Source of the DNA: JBFHQE01 sp041592335
GTDB taxonomy: Bacteria; Pseudomonadota; Gammaproteobacteria; Thiohalobacterales; Thiohalobacteraceae
Length of the DNA: 64,000 nucleotides
Assembly (NCBI GenBank): GCA_041592335.1
Contig: JBFHQE010000009.1
Span: 1-64,000 of the forward strand
Reading direction: 5' to 3'
A model generated the notes under the pieces. It was given only the letters and a program-made list of their open reading frames with translations. It made no database searches and had not been told where the DNA came from. Below, one piece after another: positions 8,920-18,275 of this stretch (position 1 is its first letter; the number at the start of each line of letters is the position of its first letter). The position numbers were made by a program, and so were the translations under genes.

Positions 8920-9678
8920 GTGGGCAGCATGCCAGTCTTGAGCCGACAACCAACGACCGGAAGGATCACTGCATGGCTGTTGCCATGCTGCCTGGCGCTG
9001 CTTGTTTTCACCAACAGCGCATTCGCTGAAGCGCCGCGCCCCTTCAATGCACGCTACGAGCTGTTACTCAACCGCCTTCCGGTGGGCGTGCAACAACTCT
9101 CACTCAGCAAACAACCCAATAACCGATTTCTGCTGGAAACGCGCCTGGTACCCAACCGACTGGCCAAACTGTTTCATAACAGCACCCGCGAAGAAAGCAG
9201 CCTGTTTTACTGGACCGGGCAAATCATCAGCGAACGCTACCAGCTCGATCGGCAGGACAATAAAAACCAGCGCCATGCGGAACTGATCTTCAACTGGAAC
9301 AAACGGCAAGTCATTAACGATGTGGCGAACGAGCGCTGGACCATGCCGATTCCGCAAGGAACGCTCGATAAACTCAATGTGCAGATCGCGGTGATGCAGG
9401 ACCTGACGAATGGCAACACCGACTTCGGTTATCAAATTGCCGATGGAGGGAAATTAAAACAGTATCGCTTTGAAGTAATCGCCAAACAGACCATTCGAAC
9501 CGAAGGCGGGAAATTCGAGACGGTCAAAATCAAACGGATTCGGGAAGACCAGGATCGCACGACTTATCTATGGTGCGCGCCAGCGCTGGATTATCTGCCG
9601 GTGCAGATACAGCAAACCGAAAAAGATTCCCGCCATACCTACCTGAGCAAACTCACCCGGCACGAATTTCTGGATTAG
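8920..9678 (+). CDS. DUF3108 periplasmic protein
   Basis: 252 residues with a signal peptide (AWLLPCCLALLVFTNSAFA|EAP) and a beta-rich mature domain typical of DUF3108 (FNARYELLLNRLPVG ... YLPVQIQQTEKD). Start GTG 8920 or ATG 8929; GAGG at 8913 fits the ATG slightly better. Located after purMN, as in many gammaproteobacteria. Function unknown. Confidence 0.82.
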   Translation: MGSMPVLSRQPTTGRITAWLLPCCLALLVFTNSAFAEAPRPFNARYELLLNRLPVGVQQLSLSKQPNNRFLLETRLVPNRLAKLFHNSTREESSLFYWTGQIISERYQLDRQDNKNQRHAELIFNWNKRQVINDVANERWTMPIPQGTLDKLNVQIAVMQDLTNGNTDFGYQIADGGKLKQYRFEVIAKQTIRTEGGKFETVKIKRIREDQDRTTYLWCAPALDYLPVQIQQTEKDSRHTYLSKLTRHEFLD

Positions 9679-9686
9679 ACGGCCCG

Positions 9687-10067
9687 TCAGGCAACCTGGA
9701 CCGGCACCTGGTTGCCAATACGCTTGATGCGGTTCTCTCCGTCGACATACACCAGCGTGGGTTTGTGTTGCGCCACTTCATTTTTATCCAGCCGGATATA
9801 GGTGCAGATAATGACACGATCTCCTGGCGAAGCCTTGTGCGCCGCGGCGCCATTCACCGAAATAATGCCGCTGTGATCCTGTGCGCGAATAGCGTAGGTG
9901 GTGAAACGCTCGCCATTGGCCAGGTTATAGATTTCGATCTGCTCGTACTCGCCAATACCCGCGGCTTCCAGCAAAGCACCGTCGATCGCGCACGAACCTT
10001 CGTACTCGAGTTCGGAATGCGTGACCCGCGCCTGATGTAACTTGGCATTGAGAAAAGTACGTTGCAT
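9687..10067 (-). CDS. panD: Aspartate 1-decarboxylase precursor
   Basis: 126 residues, normal PanD length. The self-processing site is visible as Gly24-Ser25 in EYEGSCAID, which yields the pyruvoyl cofactor. Makes beta-alanine from L-aspartate for pantothenate synthesis. Last gene of the leftward panB-panC-panD group, about 78 bp after panC. Confidence 0.96.
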   Translation of the reverse strand: MQRTFLNAKLHQARVTHSELEYEGSCAIDGALLEAAGIGEYEQIEIYNLANGERFTTYAIRAQDHSGIISVNGAAAHKASPGDRVIICTYIRLDKNEVAQHKPTLVYVDGENRIKRIGNQVPVQVA

Positions 10068-10145
10068 GGAAAAAACCCAGAAAATCGGAATTGAGGAGGC
10101 GCCATTATCACCGAATCGTGAATTAGGCGCAATACACCCTATAAA

Positions 10146-11009
10146 TCATTGGTTTATGAAATGGATGTTGTCAATCAGGCGGGTCCTGTCGCCCAGCCAG
10201 GCGGCTGCCAGCAGCACCAGATCGTCATCCCCCGACTGCGCGGTCGCCAGGGTATTGCCATGCCGAAATTCGACGTAATCCGGCCGAAACCCGGCTGCAA
10301 CCAGCTCCTGTTCAGCCCGGCGCGCCAACGGCTCGGCATCCTGTTCACCCGAACGCAGCGCGTCCACCGTGCGACACAGAATCTCATACAAACGTGGCGC
10401 AATTTCTCTCTCCGCGGGACTGAGATACGCGTTACGCGAACTCATCGCCAGGCCATCCGCCTCGCGCACAATCGGCGCACCCACAATCTCGACCGGCATG
10501 GATAATTCATCCACCATGCGCCTGATGATTGTCAGCTGTTGAAAATCCTTCTCGCCGAACACCGCCAGATCCGGTTGCACCATGTTGAACAGCTTGGCGA
10601 CCACCGTGGCCACCCCCACAAAAAAACCCGGACGATAATGACCGCAGAGCTCGTCGCTAATACCCGGCACTTCAACCCGCGTGGTGTTCTGCATGTCCCG
10701 GCTGTACACCGCATCCACCGGCGGAGCGAATAACAGGTGCGCACCGGCCTGCGTCAGCTTGTCACAATCCTCAGCCAGAGTGCGCGGGTAACTGTCATAG
10801 TCTTCATTCGGACCAAACTGCATGGGATTGACGAATACACTTACCACCACGCGATCTGACAACTCCAGCGCGCGCTTAACCAGCGCTAGATGCCCGGCAT
10901 GCAGATTGCCCATGGTCGGCACAAAGCCAATGCGCAAATCCTGCTGACGCCAGTCATTGATCTGTGCGCGCAACGCCGGTACGGAATCGACTGTTTGCAG
11001 TTGGCTCAT
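10146..11009 (-). CDS. panC: Pantothenate synthetase
   Basis: 287 residues. ATP-site motif PTMGNLHAGHLALV near the N-terminus, KDFQQL and MSSRN further on, as in PanC. Condenses pantoate and beta-alanine with ATP. Start overlaps the panB stop by 4 bp (ATGA), indicating coupling. Confidence 0.97.
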   Translation of the reverse strand: MSQLQTVDSVPALRAQINDWRQQDLRIGFVPTMGNLHAGHLALVKRALELSDRVVVSVFVNPMQFGPNEDYDSYPRTLAEDCDKLTQAGAHLLFAPPVDAVYSRDMQNTTRVEVPGISDELCGHYRPGFFVGVATVVAKLFNMVQPDLAVFGEKDFQQLTIIRRMVDELSMPVEIVGAPIVREADGLAMSSRNAYLSPAEREIAPRLYEILCRTVDALRSGEQDAEPLARRAEQELVAAGFRPDYVEFRHGNTLATAQSGDDDLVLLAAAWLGDRTRLIDNIHFINQ

Positions 11010-11800
11010 GAAAAGCTCTGTTTGAGGGTGGGGAATTCCAATTGCTTGACGGCCTTGACGTAAGCCGCAATGGCGGCCTGCACCGAACCGGCATCCGCCA
11101 GGAAATCCTTACTGAAGGATGGTCGCTTGCCTGCTGTAATCCCCAGCATGTCGTACAACACCAGCACCTGGCCGTCGCAATCCACGCCCGCGCCGATGCC
11201 GATGGTAGGAACCCGCAACGACACTGTCACCGCTTTAGCCAGACTGGCGGGCACGCACTCCAGCACCAGTGCACAGATACCCGCACTCTCCAGTGCCAGT
11301 GCATCCTGTTTGATCTGGGCGGCACCGGCATCATCGCGCCCTTGCACCTTGTAACCGCCCAACTCCTCAATTGACTGCGGCAACAGGCCCAGATGCCCGC
11401 ACACCGGAACACCCTTATTCACCAGGTGTTCGACTATCGGCAGAACCTGTTCGCCGCCCTCGAGCTTGACGATATGCCCGTGCCCTTCACCGATCAGACG
11501 CTGCGCATTGGCCAGCGCCTGGTCCTTGGACGTGTAGCTCCGGTAAGGCATATCGATAATGCGTAACGCCTCCGGCGCGCCTCGCGCAACGGCCGCCGCA
11601 TGATAGATCATATGATCAAGCGTCACGGGCAAGGTGCTTTCCTGCCCCTGCAGTACCATACCGAGCGAATCGCCGACCAGCACCACATCAACACCGGCTT
11701 CGACGAGCCAATGCGCAAAACTGGCATCGTAGGCTGTCAGGCAGGCGATTTTTTCGCCGCGTTGCTTAAGGGATTGCAAATAATCAGAGGAAGTTTTCAT
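11006..11800 (-). CDS. panB: 3-methyl-2-oxobutanoate hydroxymethyltransferase
   Basis: 264 residues with the PanB metal and ketoacid-site segments: CLTAYDASFA, VGDSLGMVLQGQ, IDMPYRSY and IGIGAGVDCDGQVLV. Adds hydroxymethyl from methylene-tetrahydrofolate to 2-oxoisovalerate, the first committed step of pantoate synthesis. First gene of the panBCD group. Confidence 0.97.
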   Translation of the reverse strand: MKTSSDYLQSLKQRGEKIACLTAYDASFAHWLVEAGVDVVLVGDSLGMVLQGQESTLPVTLDHMIYHAAAVARGAPEALRIIDMPYRSYTSKDQALANAQRLIGEGHGHIVKLEGGEQVLPIVEHLVNKGVPVCGHLGLLPQSIEELGGYKVQGRDDAGAAQIKQDALALESAGICALVLECVPASLAKAVTVSLRVPTIGIGAGVDCDGQVLVLYDMLGITAGKRPSFSKDFLADAGSVQAAIAAYVKAVKQLEFPTLKQSFS

Positions 11801-11826
11801 ACCTCGTCACCAGTCAAGAAATTCGT

Positions 11827-11851
11827 CACTCCCGCGAAGGCGGGAATAACG
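11827..11851. repeat. Dispersed palindromic repeat (CACTCCCGCGAAGGCGGGA type)
   Basis: Intergenic hairpin TCCCGC-GAAG-GCGGGA between the kinase gene and panB. It belongs to the widespread GTCA-type intergenic palindromes seen in many proteobacterial genomes; a relative lies at the right edge of the window (63980-64000). Confidence 0.6.
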
Positions 11852-11897
11852 ACGAAACAAGCTGTTAAGAAGTTTTTTATAACCACAATGAGATCTA

Positions 11898-12548
11898 CTA
11901 CAACGATGCCGTCATCGGATTAAAGTACTGCCGCCCTTTACCCATGCGCTGTATCTGGTCCAGCAGCGCCGCATAATCATGCTCGTTATTCGCCAAGTCG
12001 ATATGCGCCGCGTTCACAATTAACAGCGGCGCGTCATTATAGTGATGGAAAAAACTCGCGTAGGCATCGGACAGGCGGCGCAGATAAGTCGGATCGAATT
12101 TCTGCTCATAAGCCCGACCACGCCGTTGAATACGCAGCAGCAGGGTATCCACCGGCGCCTGTAGATAAATCACCAGATCCGGCGTTGGCGCATCCAGCGT
12201 CAGATGTGCATACACCTGCTCATACAGCTGAAACTCATGCTCGTCGAGCGTCATCTCTGCGAACAGCCGATCCTTCTGCACCAGGAAGTCCGCCACGCGA
12301 ACCGGCTGAAACATATCACTCTGTCGCAATGACTGCACTTGTTGCGCGCGCTGCAATAAAAAGAACAACTGCGTTGGCAACGCACCTTCCCTTGGGTTGC
12401 GGTAAAAACGCTCCAGAAAGGGGTTGTCATCCGCGCCCTCCAGCAACAACTCGGTACCAAAGGTTTCCGCAAGCTTGCTGGCCAGCGTCGTCTTGCCCAC
12501 GCCGATAGGCCCTTCCACTACAATATAATCAGACTTGAACGAATTCAT
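11898..12548 (-). CDS. Deoxynucleoside kinase
   Basis: 216 residues with a P-loop GPIGVGKTTLA near the N-terminus and family segments LPTQLFFLLQRAQQ and DLVIYLQAPVDTLL of the deoxyadenosine/deoxyguanosine kinase group. Phosphorylates deoxynucleosides for salvage; exact base preference cannot be assigned. Lies between folK and panB, a common arrangement. Confidence 0.88.
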   Translation of the reverse strand: MNSFKSDYIVVEGPIGVGKTTLASKLAETFGTELLLEGADDNPFLERFYRNPREGALPTQLFFLLQRAQQVQSLRQSDMFQPVRVADFLVQKDRLFAEMTLDEHEFQLYEQVYAHLTLDAPTPDLVIYLQAPVDTLLLRIQRRGRAYEQKFDPTYLRRLSDAYASFFHHYNDAPLLIVNAAHIDLANNEHDYAALLDQIQRMGKGRQYFNPMTASL

Positions 12549-12575
12549 GAGGGAATGATACTCGAAATCGAATGA

Positions 12576-13079
12576 CTAGCGGGGTGGGTTTTCGAGTTTA
12601 ACCAGTGCTTGCCGTGCGAAAGTTTTCGCCAGATCCCGCACATAACCCTGCCCCGGAATCATTGTCTCCGGGCTTATTTCGCACCAGGGCAACAGCACAA
12701 AACCGCGCTCGGCGATACCCGGATGCGGAACCCTGAGCCGTTCGGTATCGATATACTCATCGCCATACATCAACAGATCGAGATCCAGTGTTCGCGCACC
12801 CCAGCGCTCCCCCTGTCGCACACGTCCCTGCCCATGCTCAATGGCCTGCAAAATATCCAGCAGATCATGCGCGGACACACTTGTCGCAAGCATTGCCACG
12901 GCATTGACATAATCGGGTTGATCCTGGGGTCCCATCGGCTTTGAAGCATACAACGAGGAACAGACAACATTTGCAATATCCGGGTGCCGTCGCAAAGCGC
13001 GTAATGCTGTTTTGATTTGCTCGGCGGGATGATTGAGATTACTGCCAAGCCCGATAAAACAACGCGTCTCATCACTCAT
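12576..13079 (-). CDS. folK: 6-hydroxymethyl-7,8-dihydropterin pyrophosphokinase
   Basis: 167-residue HPPK. Signature RWGARTLDLDLLMYGD and the metal/ATP region VPHPGIAERGFVLLPW are present, as is the N-terminal GLGSNL. Transfers pyrophosphate from ATP to hydroxymethyl-dihydropterin in folate synthesis. Overlaps the pcnB stop by 4 bp. Confidence 0.95.
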   Translation of the reverse strand: MSDETRCFIGLGSNLNHPAEQIKTALRALRRHPDIANVVCSSLYASKPMGPQDQPDYVNAVAMLATSVSAHDLLDILQAIEHGQGRVRQGERWGARTLDLDLLMYGDEYIDTERLRVPHPGIAERGFVLLPWCEISPETMIPGQGYVRDLAKTFARQALVKLENPPR

Positions 13080-14401
13080 GAAGAAGCAGATGTATTGCGC
13101 TTTCTCGGCCCACGCCGACGGCGGCGCTTGTTCTTCCTGGCATCCGGCAACAGCATTTTTTCCTGGTCATGCGGTTCGAGTTCCTGGATACGTGTCCACC
13201 AGTCGCACAGCTCCTGGTCGATCTCGCCTGCCTGACCGCGCAATAACAGGAAATCATAGGCAGCACGAAATTTCGGATGCTCCAGCAACTTAAGAGGGCG
13301 ACGGCCATTACGCTGCTGAAATTTGGGCTGCATGGCCCAGATCTCGCGCATCGGCAAACTGAAACGTTTTGGAATCGCGGTATGTTGCGCCTGCTTTGAC
13401 ACAATACGCGCCGCCGCGATTTGCATTGCCTGCAACTCACTCATGTCTGGAATCGCTTCCCAGTCCGGCATCGCCCTGAGCATGGGTTCCCAGAGCATCG
13501 CGGCAAAGAAAAATGCCGGGGTGACGGGTTTTCCTTCCGCGATTCGCGCATCGGTATTTTTCAGGGCATGCACCACCAGCATGTGCGGGAAGCCCTGCTC
13601 TTCTTCCGCGAGCACCTCATCCGTCATGGGCAGCAGGGCACGAAACAGATCATATTGCCGGAGCATTTCGAAGGTTTTGACACCATCCCCGCTCAGTAAC
13701 AGCTTGAGGATTTCATCAAACAGGCGCGCGGGCGCAATGTCGAACAGCAGGTGACTCAGTTCGGCAATCGGGGCCGCGGCCGCCTCATCCAGGCGGAACC
13801 CGAGCTTGGCGGCAAACCGGATGGCACGCAGCATGCGCACGGGATCTTCACGGTAGCGTTGCTCGGGGTCGCCAATCAGTCGAATCACACCCTGCTGCAG
13901 ATCGGCCATACCACCGGTGTAATCCACCACCGAGAAGTCCGCGATGTCGTAATACAGGGAATTGATAGTGAAGTCGCGACGCCAGACATCGTCTTCGATA
14001 CTGCCGTACACATTATCGCGCAGGATTCGACCGCTCTCCGCCTGCCGCGCATGCTCCTCTTCTTCAGCGGCATCGTGTTGCCCACGGAAAGTGGCGACCT
14101 CGATAATTTCCCGACCGAAAATCACATGCGCAAGACGAAAACGGCGACCAATCAAACGGCAGTTCCGAAACAGCGCCTTGACCTGCTCCGGATGCGCGTC
14201 GGTTGCAATATCAAAGTCCTTCGGTTCACGACCGAGCAGCAGATCGCGCACGCCACCGCCCACCAGGCAGGCGCGATAGCCTTCGTCTTTCAGACGATAG
14301 AGAACTTTGAGGGCATTGGGACTGATATTGGCGCGCGAAATCGCGTGTTGATCGCGCGCGATCAGAAGCGGGGTTGATTCAGAAGGAGTTCCAGACGACA
14401 T
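13076..14401 (-). CDS. pcnB: Poly(A) polymerase I
   Basis: 441 residues. Nucleotidyltransferase head domain with LVGGGVRDLLLG and the catalytic DFDIAT, then RRFRLAHV and the tRNA-nucleotidyltransferase-type neck. The C-terminus is strongly basic (KNKRRRRRGPRKR), as in PcnB rather than CCA-adding enzymes. Adds 3' poly(A) tails that promote RNA decay. Typical linkage pcnB-folK is kept. Starts 18 bp after the DUF2173 triplet, so it may share their transcript. Confidence 0.94.
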   Translation of the reverse strand: MSSGTPSESTPLLIARDQHAISRANISPNALKVLYRLKDEGYRACLVGGGVRDLLLGREPKDFDIATDAHPEQVKALFRNCRLIGRRFRLAHVIFGREIIEVATFRGQHDAAEEEEHARQAESGRILRDNVYGSIEDDVWRRDFTINSLYYDIADFSVVDYTGGMADLQQGVIRLIGDPEQRYREDPVRMLRAIRFAAKLGFRLDEAAAAPIAELSHLLFDIAPARLFDEILKLLLSGDGVKTFEMLRQYDLFRALLPMTDEVLAEEEQGFPHMLVVHALKNTDARIAEGKPVTPAFFFAAMLWEPMLRAMPDWEAIPDMSELQAMQIAAARIVSKQAQHTAIPKRFSLPMREIWAMQPKFQQRNGRRPLKLLEHPKFRAAYDFLLLRGQAGEIDQELCDWWTRIQELEPHDQEKMLLPDARKNKRRRRRGPRKRNTSASS

Positions 14402-14419
14402 AATCGCCGTATCATAACA

Positions 14420-14752
14420 CTAGTAGCTGGATTCCATCCGCATTTCAGCCATAATCTCGTTCATCGCGGCCTCGTCATTCTGCAGCAGGCAGACCAGATT
14501 ACCGACGCTACACACCGTTGCCTGCTGCGAACGCACCATCCAGCCACCCGGCGGCGTCCAGCCGTTGACCTGGGTAAACATGGCCAACTGGTCAGCATTG
14601 CTCTGCACCAGCCGCTTGTATTCCAGCGCAAACTTGGCCAGGCCTTCCATATGCTGCTGCTCGAGCAGGCCATAACCTTCGACGAAAGAGCCGTCATCGC
14701 GGAACCGGCAGATCGCGATCACTCCATCCAGGGCCAGCAGGCGTTTCAGCAT
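14420..14752 (-). CDS. DUF2173 family protein, copy 3
   Basis: 110 residues, soluble, alpha/beta pattern like roadblock/LC7-type small proteins; member of DUF2173. Diagnostic stretch GGWMVRSQQATVCSVGNLVCLL near residues 70-90 matches copy 1 (ARGWAVRGPNFTVCVIANVFCFL), including two equally spaced cysteines. Third of three tandem paralogues on this strand. Function unknown; the family is met mainly in sulfur-oxidising and related proteobacteria. Confidence 0.8.
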   Translation of the reverse strand: MLKRLLALDGVIAICRFRDDGSFVEGYGLLEQQHMEGLAKFALEYKRLVQSNADQLAMFTQVNGWTPPGGWMVRSQQATVCSVGNLVCLLQNDEAAMNEIMAEMRMESSY

Positions 14753-14761
14753 GCGCTTACC

Positions 14762-15100
14762 CTACCCTGCCAGCGCGGCATACGCCGCTTCGTAATCGCA
14801 ATCGTCATTCTTGATGACCACGCCACGATTACCGTTGGCGACGGCGGTCCATTCAAAACCGATCATGGTGAAACCATCAATCGGGTAGAAACCGCTTTGC
14901 GCAGTCAGTTTCTCCCAGCCGCGCGCCTGCATGGTGGCAATGGCCAGGTTGGCCACGATGACATGTGCCAGCAAATCCAGCACTTCCGCATTCAGCTCCG
15001 AGCCTGCCACCACCTCGTGGGACTCCAGCTCGCCGCGGTCTGAAAAGGTAAAGGCCGCCAACGCGCCTTTCAGGTTCATCAGTGTCGCAAGTTCACTCAT
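14762..15100 (-). CDS. DUF2173 family protein, copy 2
   Basis: 112 residues, the most divergent of the three copies. It keeps the overall layout (N-terminal LxxLMNLKGALAAFTFSDRGEL strand-helix region, middle helix, then GFTMIGFEWTAVANGNRGVVIK) but lacks the paired cysteines of copies 1 and 3. Spaced 9 bp from copy 3 and 13 bp from copy 1, so co-transcribed and perhaps hetero-oligomeric. Function unknown. Confidence 0.78.
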   Translation of the reverse strand: MSELATLMNLKGALAAFTFSDRGELESHEVVAGSELNAEVLDLLAHVIVANLAIATMQARGWEKLTAQSGFYPIDGFTMIGFEWTAVANGNRGVVIKNDDCDYEAAYAALAG

Positions 15101-15113
15101 AGCTCCCCCTCTA

Positions 15114-15470
15114 CTAGATCAGATCGTCCGACACATCGGCCAGTTGTTGGCGCATCATGCCCAGCACATGATTGAGCGATGCAGCCTGGTTATCGAGAAA
15201 ACAAAAGACATTGGCAATGACACAGACAGTGAAATTCGGCCCCCGAACCGCCCAGCCCCGCGCGGGTGCCACGCCACAGTAACCATAGAGATTATTCATG
15301 ATGTCGGTTTCCATGTGCACGCCCATGGTGGTTGCCCGACACATGATAGAGGCCATGCGCGCCATTTCTTCGTTGAGGTGTCCCTTGTAGGAATACCGGT
15401 CCCCTCGGTAGGAATATTCACCTGCCGCAATAACACCCGGCGTTGCGACCAGGTCGGCAATCAGAGACAT
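15114..15470 (-). CDS. DUF2173 family protein, copy 1
   Basis: 118 residues from the ATG at 15470, chosen because AGGAGG lies just upstream; a longer frame begins at 15527 but has no ribosome site. Begins LIADLVATPGVIAAGEYSYRGD and carries RGWAVRGPNFTVCVIANVFCFL, the family core with two cysteines. First gene of the DUF2173 triplet. Function unknown. Confidence 0.8.
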   Translation of the reverse strand: MSLIADLVATPGVIAAGEYSYRGDRYSYKGHLNEEMARMASIMCRATTMGVHMETDIMNNLYGYCGVAPARGWAVRGPNFTVCVIANVFCFLDNQAASLNHVLGMMRQQLADVSDDLI

Positions 15471-15584
15471 ACCGCCATACCTCCTGTTATTTCGTTCTAC
15501 ATGGTTTATTCGTACCATTTCCTTCATAACATACCGGACATCACATAGAATCCCAACTGAAATTTTTTACATTAATGGATTCTA

Positions 15585-16010
15585 ATGTCTGATAACCCGC
15601 AGGCAGTGGGCCTGTTTCGAAGGCTTGCCGCACTTTTCTATGACAGCCTGTTGCTGCTCGGCGTCTGGTTCATTGCCAGCGCCATCCCGCTGTTCTTCAC
15701 CCACGGCGAGACACTCAAGGGCAACAATCCGCTGTTCACGCTCTACATGATTATTGTGACGATGTTATTTTTCGGCTGGTTCTGGCGTCACGGCGGGCAG
15801 ACGCTCGGCATGCGCGCCTGGCGTTTGCGGATAGAACATGAGGATGGCGGCGTAATCAGCTGGGCCCAGGTATTGTTGCGTTGCCTGGCCGCGGTTCCAT
15901 CACTGGCGCTTGGCGGGCTTGGTTACTGGTGGATGTTATGGGATCGGGAAAACCGCAGCTGGCATGACCGGTTTTCGCATACGCGGATTGTCATGACGGA
16001 TAAAAATTAA
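15585..16010 (+). CDS. RDD family membrane protein
   Basis: 141 residues with three predicted membrane helices and the RDD pattern: N-terminal FRRLAALFYDSLLLLG with the conserved Arg and Asp, and a C-terminal WDRENRSWHDRFSHTRIV. Inner-membrane protein of unknown transport or structural role. Convergent with lptG, ending 4 bp into it. Confidence 0.87.
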   Translation: MSDNPQAVGLFRRLAALFYDSLLLLGVWFIASAIPLFFTHGETLKGNNPLFTLYMIIVTMLFFGWFWRHGGQTLGMRAWRLRIEHEDGGVISWAQVLLRCLAAVPSLALGGLGYWWMLWDRENRSWHDRFSHTRIVMTDKN

Positions 16011-17068
16011 GTCTTACGTAACATCAACAAACCAGCTGACGCAAACAACAATGGTGCAACCGCCGCGCTCAGAACCGGATTCAGTCCGTACACAATACCC
16101 ATGCGGCTCATCAACTGATCGGCCAGATAATAGCCCACGCCAATCAACACCCCGATCAACAACCGTGTACCCGCGTTGCTGGCGCGCTGTGAAGTGAACA
16201 CAAAGGGGATCGCAACCAGCAGCATCACCAGCACCGACAGCGGCGCGATCAACCGCTTCCAGAAAGCCAGTTCATAGCGGTTACTATCCAGTCCGTTGCT
16301 CTGGAGATACTGGATATAACTGCGCAGCTCGCGGGCCGGTAATTTCTCAGGTTCCAGCACCAGCACATTCAGCAACTTCGGATCGATCAGGGACTGCCAT
16401 TGCTCCACCTGGTTCAGGCGTTGACTAAACCCGTCCACCGAGAGGTTAAAATGAGCGGCCTTGTGCAGCTGCCAGAAGCCTTCCTGGTACAAGGCGCCTT
16501 TTGCCGTAATCATTTCGGTCAGCTGCTTATCCTTACCCAGCTGATAGATCCTCACCTTGCCCAGCTGACCATCGGGATTAATCTGGCCGATATTGATAAA
16601 ACGGTCCGCGTCCCGGACCCAGACACCGTAACGGCTCTGGAACGTGGTCTTGCCGGATAAAGATGAAGCACGCTGCTGATTTGCCACCTGCTCCGCCTGG
16701 GGCGCAATGAATTCACTCATGGCAAACACCGGCAGCAACATCAACACGCCGACCCGCATAATGGAATAGATCAGCCGCCCAATGGAAACACCCGATGCGC
16801 GGATACAGATCAGCTCACTGTGCGTTGCCAGCGTACCCAGACCCATCAGCGCGCCCAGCAACACCGACATGGGAAACAGATCATTGATACGACGCGGAAT
16901 TGTAAGACCGAGGTATTGCAAGGCCTGCGATAATTCATAATTGGCCTTGCCGATGTTGCCCATCTGATCGATCAGTGCAAAAAACAGGTCGACCGACAGC
17001 AGTACCAGCAGGGCAATCATTGTCGCGCCCAGCACTGTCCTGGCCAGATAACGATCGATAATTCTCAT
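16007..17068 (-). CDS. lptG: LPS export ABC transporter permease LptG
   Basis: Permease of the LptB2FG machine that extracts lipopolysaccharide from the inner membrane. Six helices, three at each end, around a periplasmic beta-jellyroll (~residues 130-260). Start ATG at 17068 (MRIIDRYLARTVL, the classic LptG N-terminus) overlaps the lptF stop as ATGA; the longer frame to 17119 runs into lptF and is not used. Confidence 0.94.
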   Translation of the reverse strand: MRIIDRYLARTVLGATMIALLVLLSVDLFFALIDQMGNIGKANYELSQALQYLGLTIPRRINDLFPMSVLLGALMGLGTLATHSELICIRASGVSIGRLIYSIMRVGVLMLLPVFAMSEFIAPQAEQVANQQRASSLSGKTTFQSRYGVWVRDADRFINIGQINPDGQLGKVRIYQLGKDKQLTEMITAKGALYQEGFWQLHKAAHFNLSVDGFSQRLNQVEQWQSLIDPKLLNVLVLEPEKLPARELRSYIQYLQSNGLDSNRYELAFWKRLIAPLSVLVMLLVAIPFVFTSQRASNAGTRLLIGVLIGVGYYLADQLMSRMGIVYGLNPVLSAAVAPLLFASAGLLMLRKT

Positions 17069-18153
17069 GCGGGCTGCACCCTGGGCGCCTTGAGTTGCGC
17101 GCGTCGCCAGAAGAGCCATGCCAGCACCAGCGGTACCAGGTGCGCCAACCAGATGCCCGGCACCGCAGGCAGTTTGCCGCGTTCGATCAGCGACTGGCCG
17201 GTGCCCAGCAGGTTGTAGTAAATCACGAACACCAGCACCGCCAGCAGCAAGCGGCTATAGCGACCCTGGCGCGGCGTACTGCGACTGAGCGGCACGGCCA
17301 GCAACACCAGCATCAATGCCGCCAGGGGCAGCGACAACCGCCATTGCAGCTCGGCCTGGAATCGTGGATTAGTGGAACCCCATAAATCAATCGTAGCCAT
17401 GGCATTCAACTGGTGCTGAAGCTGGCTCTCACCACTCGCCGTTTCAATGCGCAATCCATGCTTATCAAACTCAGCGATACGATAATCGGTCTGACCCGGC
17501 ACTCCCTGATAACGAAACCCTTTCTCCAGCACAATAAAACGATCAGCGTTATCCGGATTGGTCCAGGGATAGGCGTTGCGCGCCGTCATCAGCGTGGGAG
17601 TATCACCGCGCAGGCTGCGCACAAAAATGCCTTCCATTTGTTGCGCGGCCTGATCCACCTTCTCGGCATAAAAAATAATCTCGCCCTCACGGCCTTCCTC
17701 GAACTGCCCGGCGGAGATATTCGCCAGTTCACTCTTCTGCTCCGCGGCTTCTCGCAGCTTGAATCCCAGCTCGGACGTCCTGGGTGCAACGAACAATGAC
17801 AACACCAGCACCAGCACACTCACCAGCGCCGCCAGCAATAGCAGCGGCCTGTAAATCTGGCGCGTTCCGACGCCGCAGGCCTGCATCGCCGCCATCTCGC
17901 TATCCTGGTACAGGCGCCCCAGCGCCAGCAACACGCCGAGAAATAGCGACAATGGAATCAAAGTGGTGAGATAACTGATCGATTTGAGACCCAGCAGGGT
18001 AAAGATGATCGAACCGGGAATGTCGCCATCGACAGCATCCGCGAGAAAACGCGCCAGGCTGTTGCTCATTACGATCGCCCAGAGCACCAGCGTCACCGCG
18101 AGCCAGTTCCACAGCGATTCTTTTAATAGATAGCGATCGAGGATAGAGAGCAT
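17065..18153 (-). CDS. lptF: LPS export ABC transporter permease LptF
   Basis: 362 residues, N-terminus LSILDRYLLKESLWNWLAVTLVLW typical of LptF, three N-terminal and three C-terminal helices and a periplasmic jellyroll between. Partner of LptG in LPS extraction. Divergent from pepA across a 122-bp gap, the usual gammaproteobacterial order. Confidence 0.95.
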   Translation of the reverse strand: MLSILDRYLLKESLWNWLAVTLVLWAIVMSNSLARFLADAVDGDIPGSIIFTLLGLKSISYLTTLIPLSLFLGVLLALGRLYQDSEMAAMQACGVGTRQIYRPLLLLAALVSVLVLVLSLFVAPRTSELGFKLREAAEQKSELANISAGQFEEGREGEIIFYAEKVDQAAQQMEGIFVRSLRGDTPTLMTARNAYPWTNPDNADRFIVLEKGFRYQGVPGQTDYRIAEFDKHGLRIETASGESQLQHQLNAMATIDLWGSTNPRFQAELQWRLSLPLAALMLVLLAVPLSRSTPRQGRYSRLLLAVLVFVIYYNLLGTGQSLIERGKLPAVPGIWLAHLVPLVLAWLFWRRAQLKAPRVQPA

Positions 18154-18275
18154 AAGTGTATCTGGGTAAATTTGACGTCATTCTGTTCGGCAGCGCATCA
18201 TAGCGCAACCCTGATTTTCGTGACGTCGGCATCAGCCCGGCCTCCAGCCCCCGATAGACAACAAAGGTGTAATCG

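Noticed and set aside
11827..11851. CRISPR-like or transposon end
   Set aside because: A single dispersed palindrome without spaced copies, target duplication or transposase gene.
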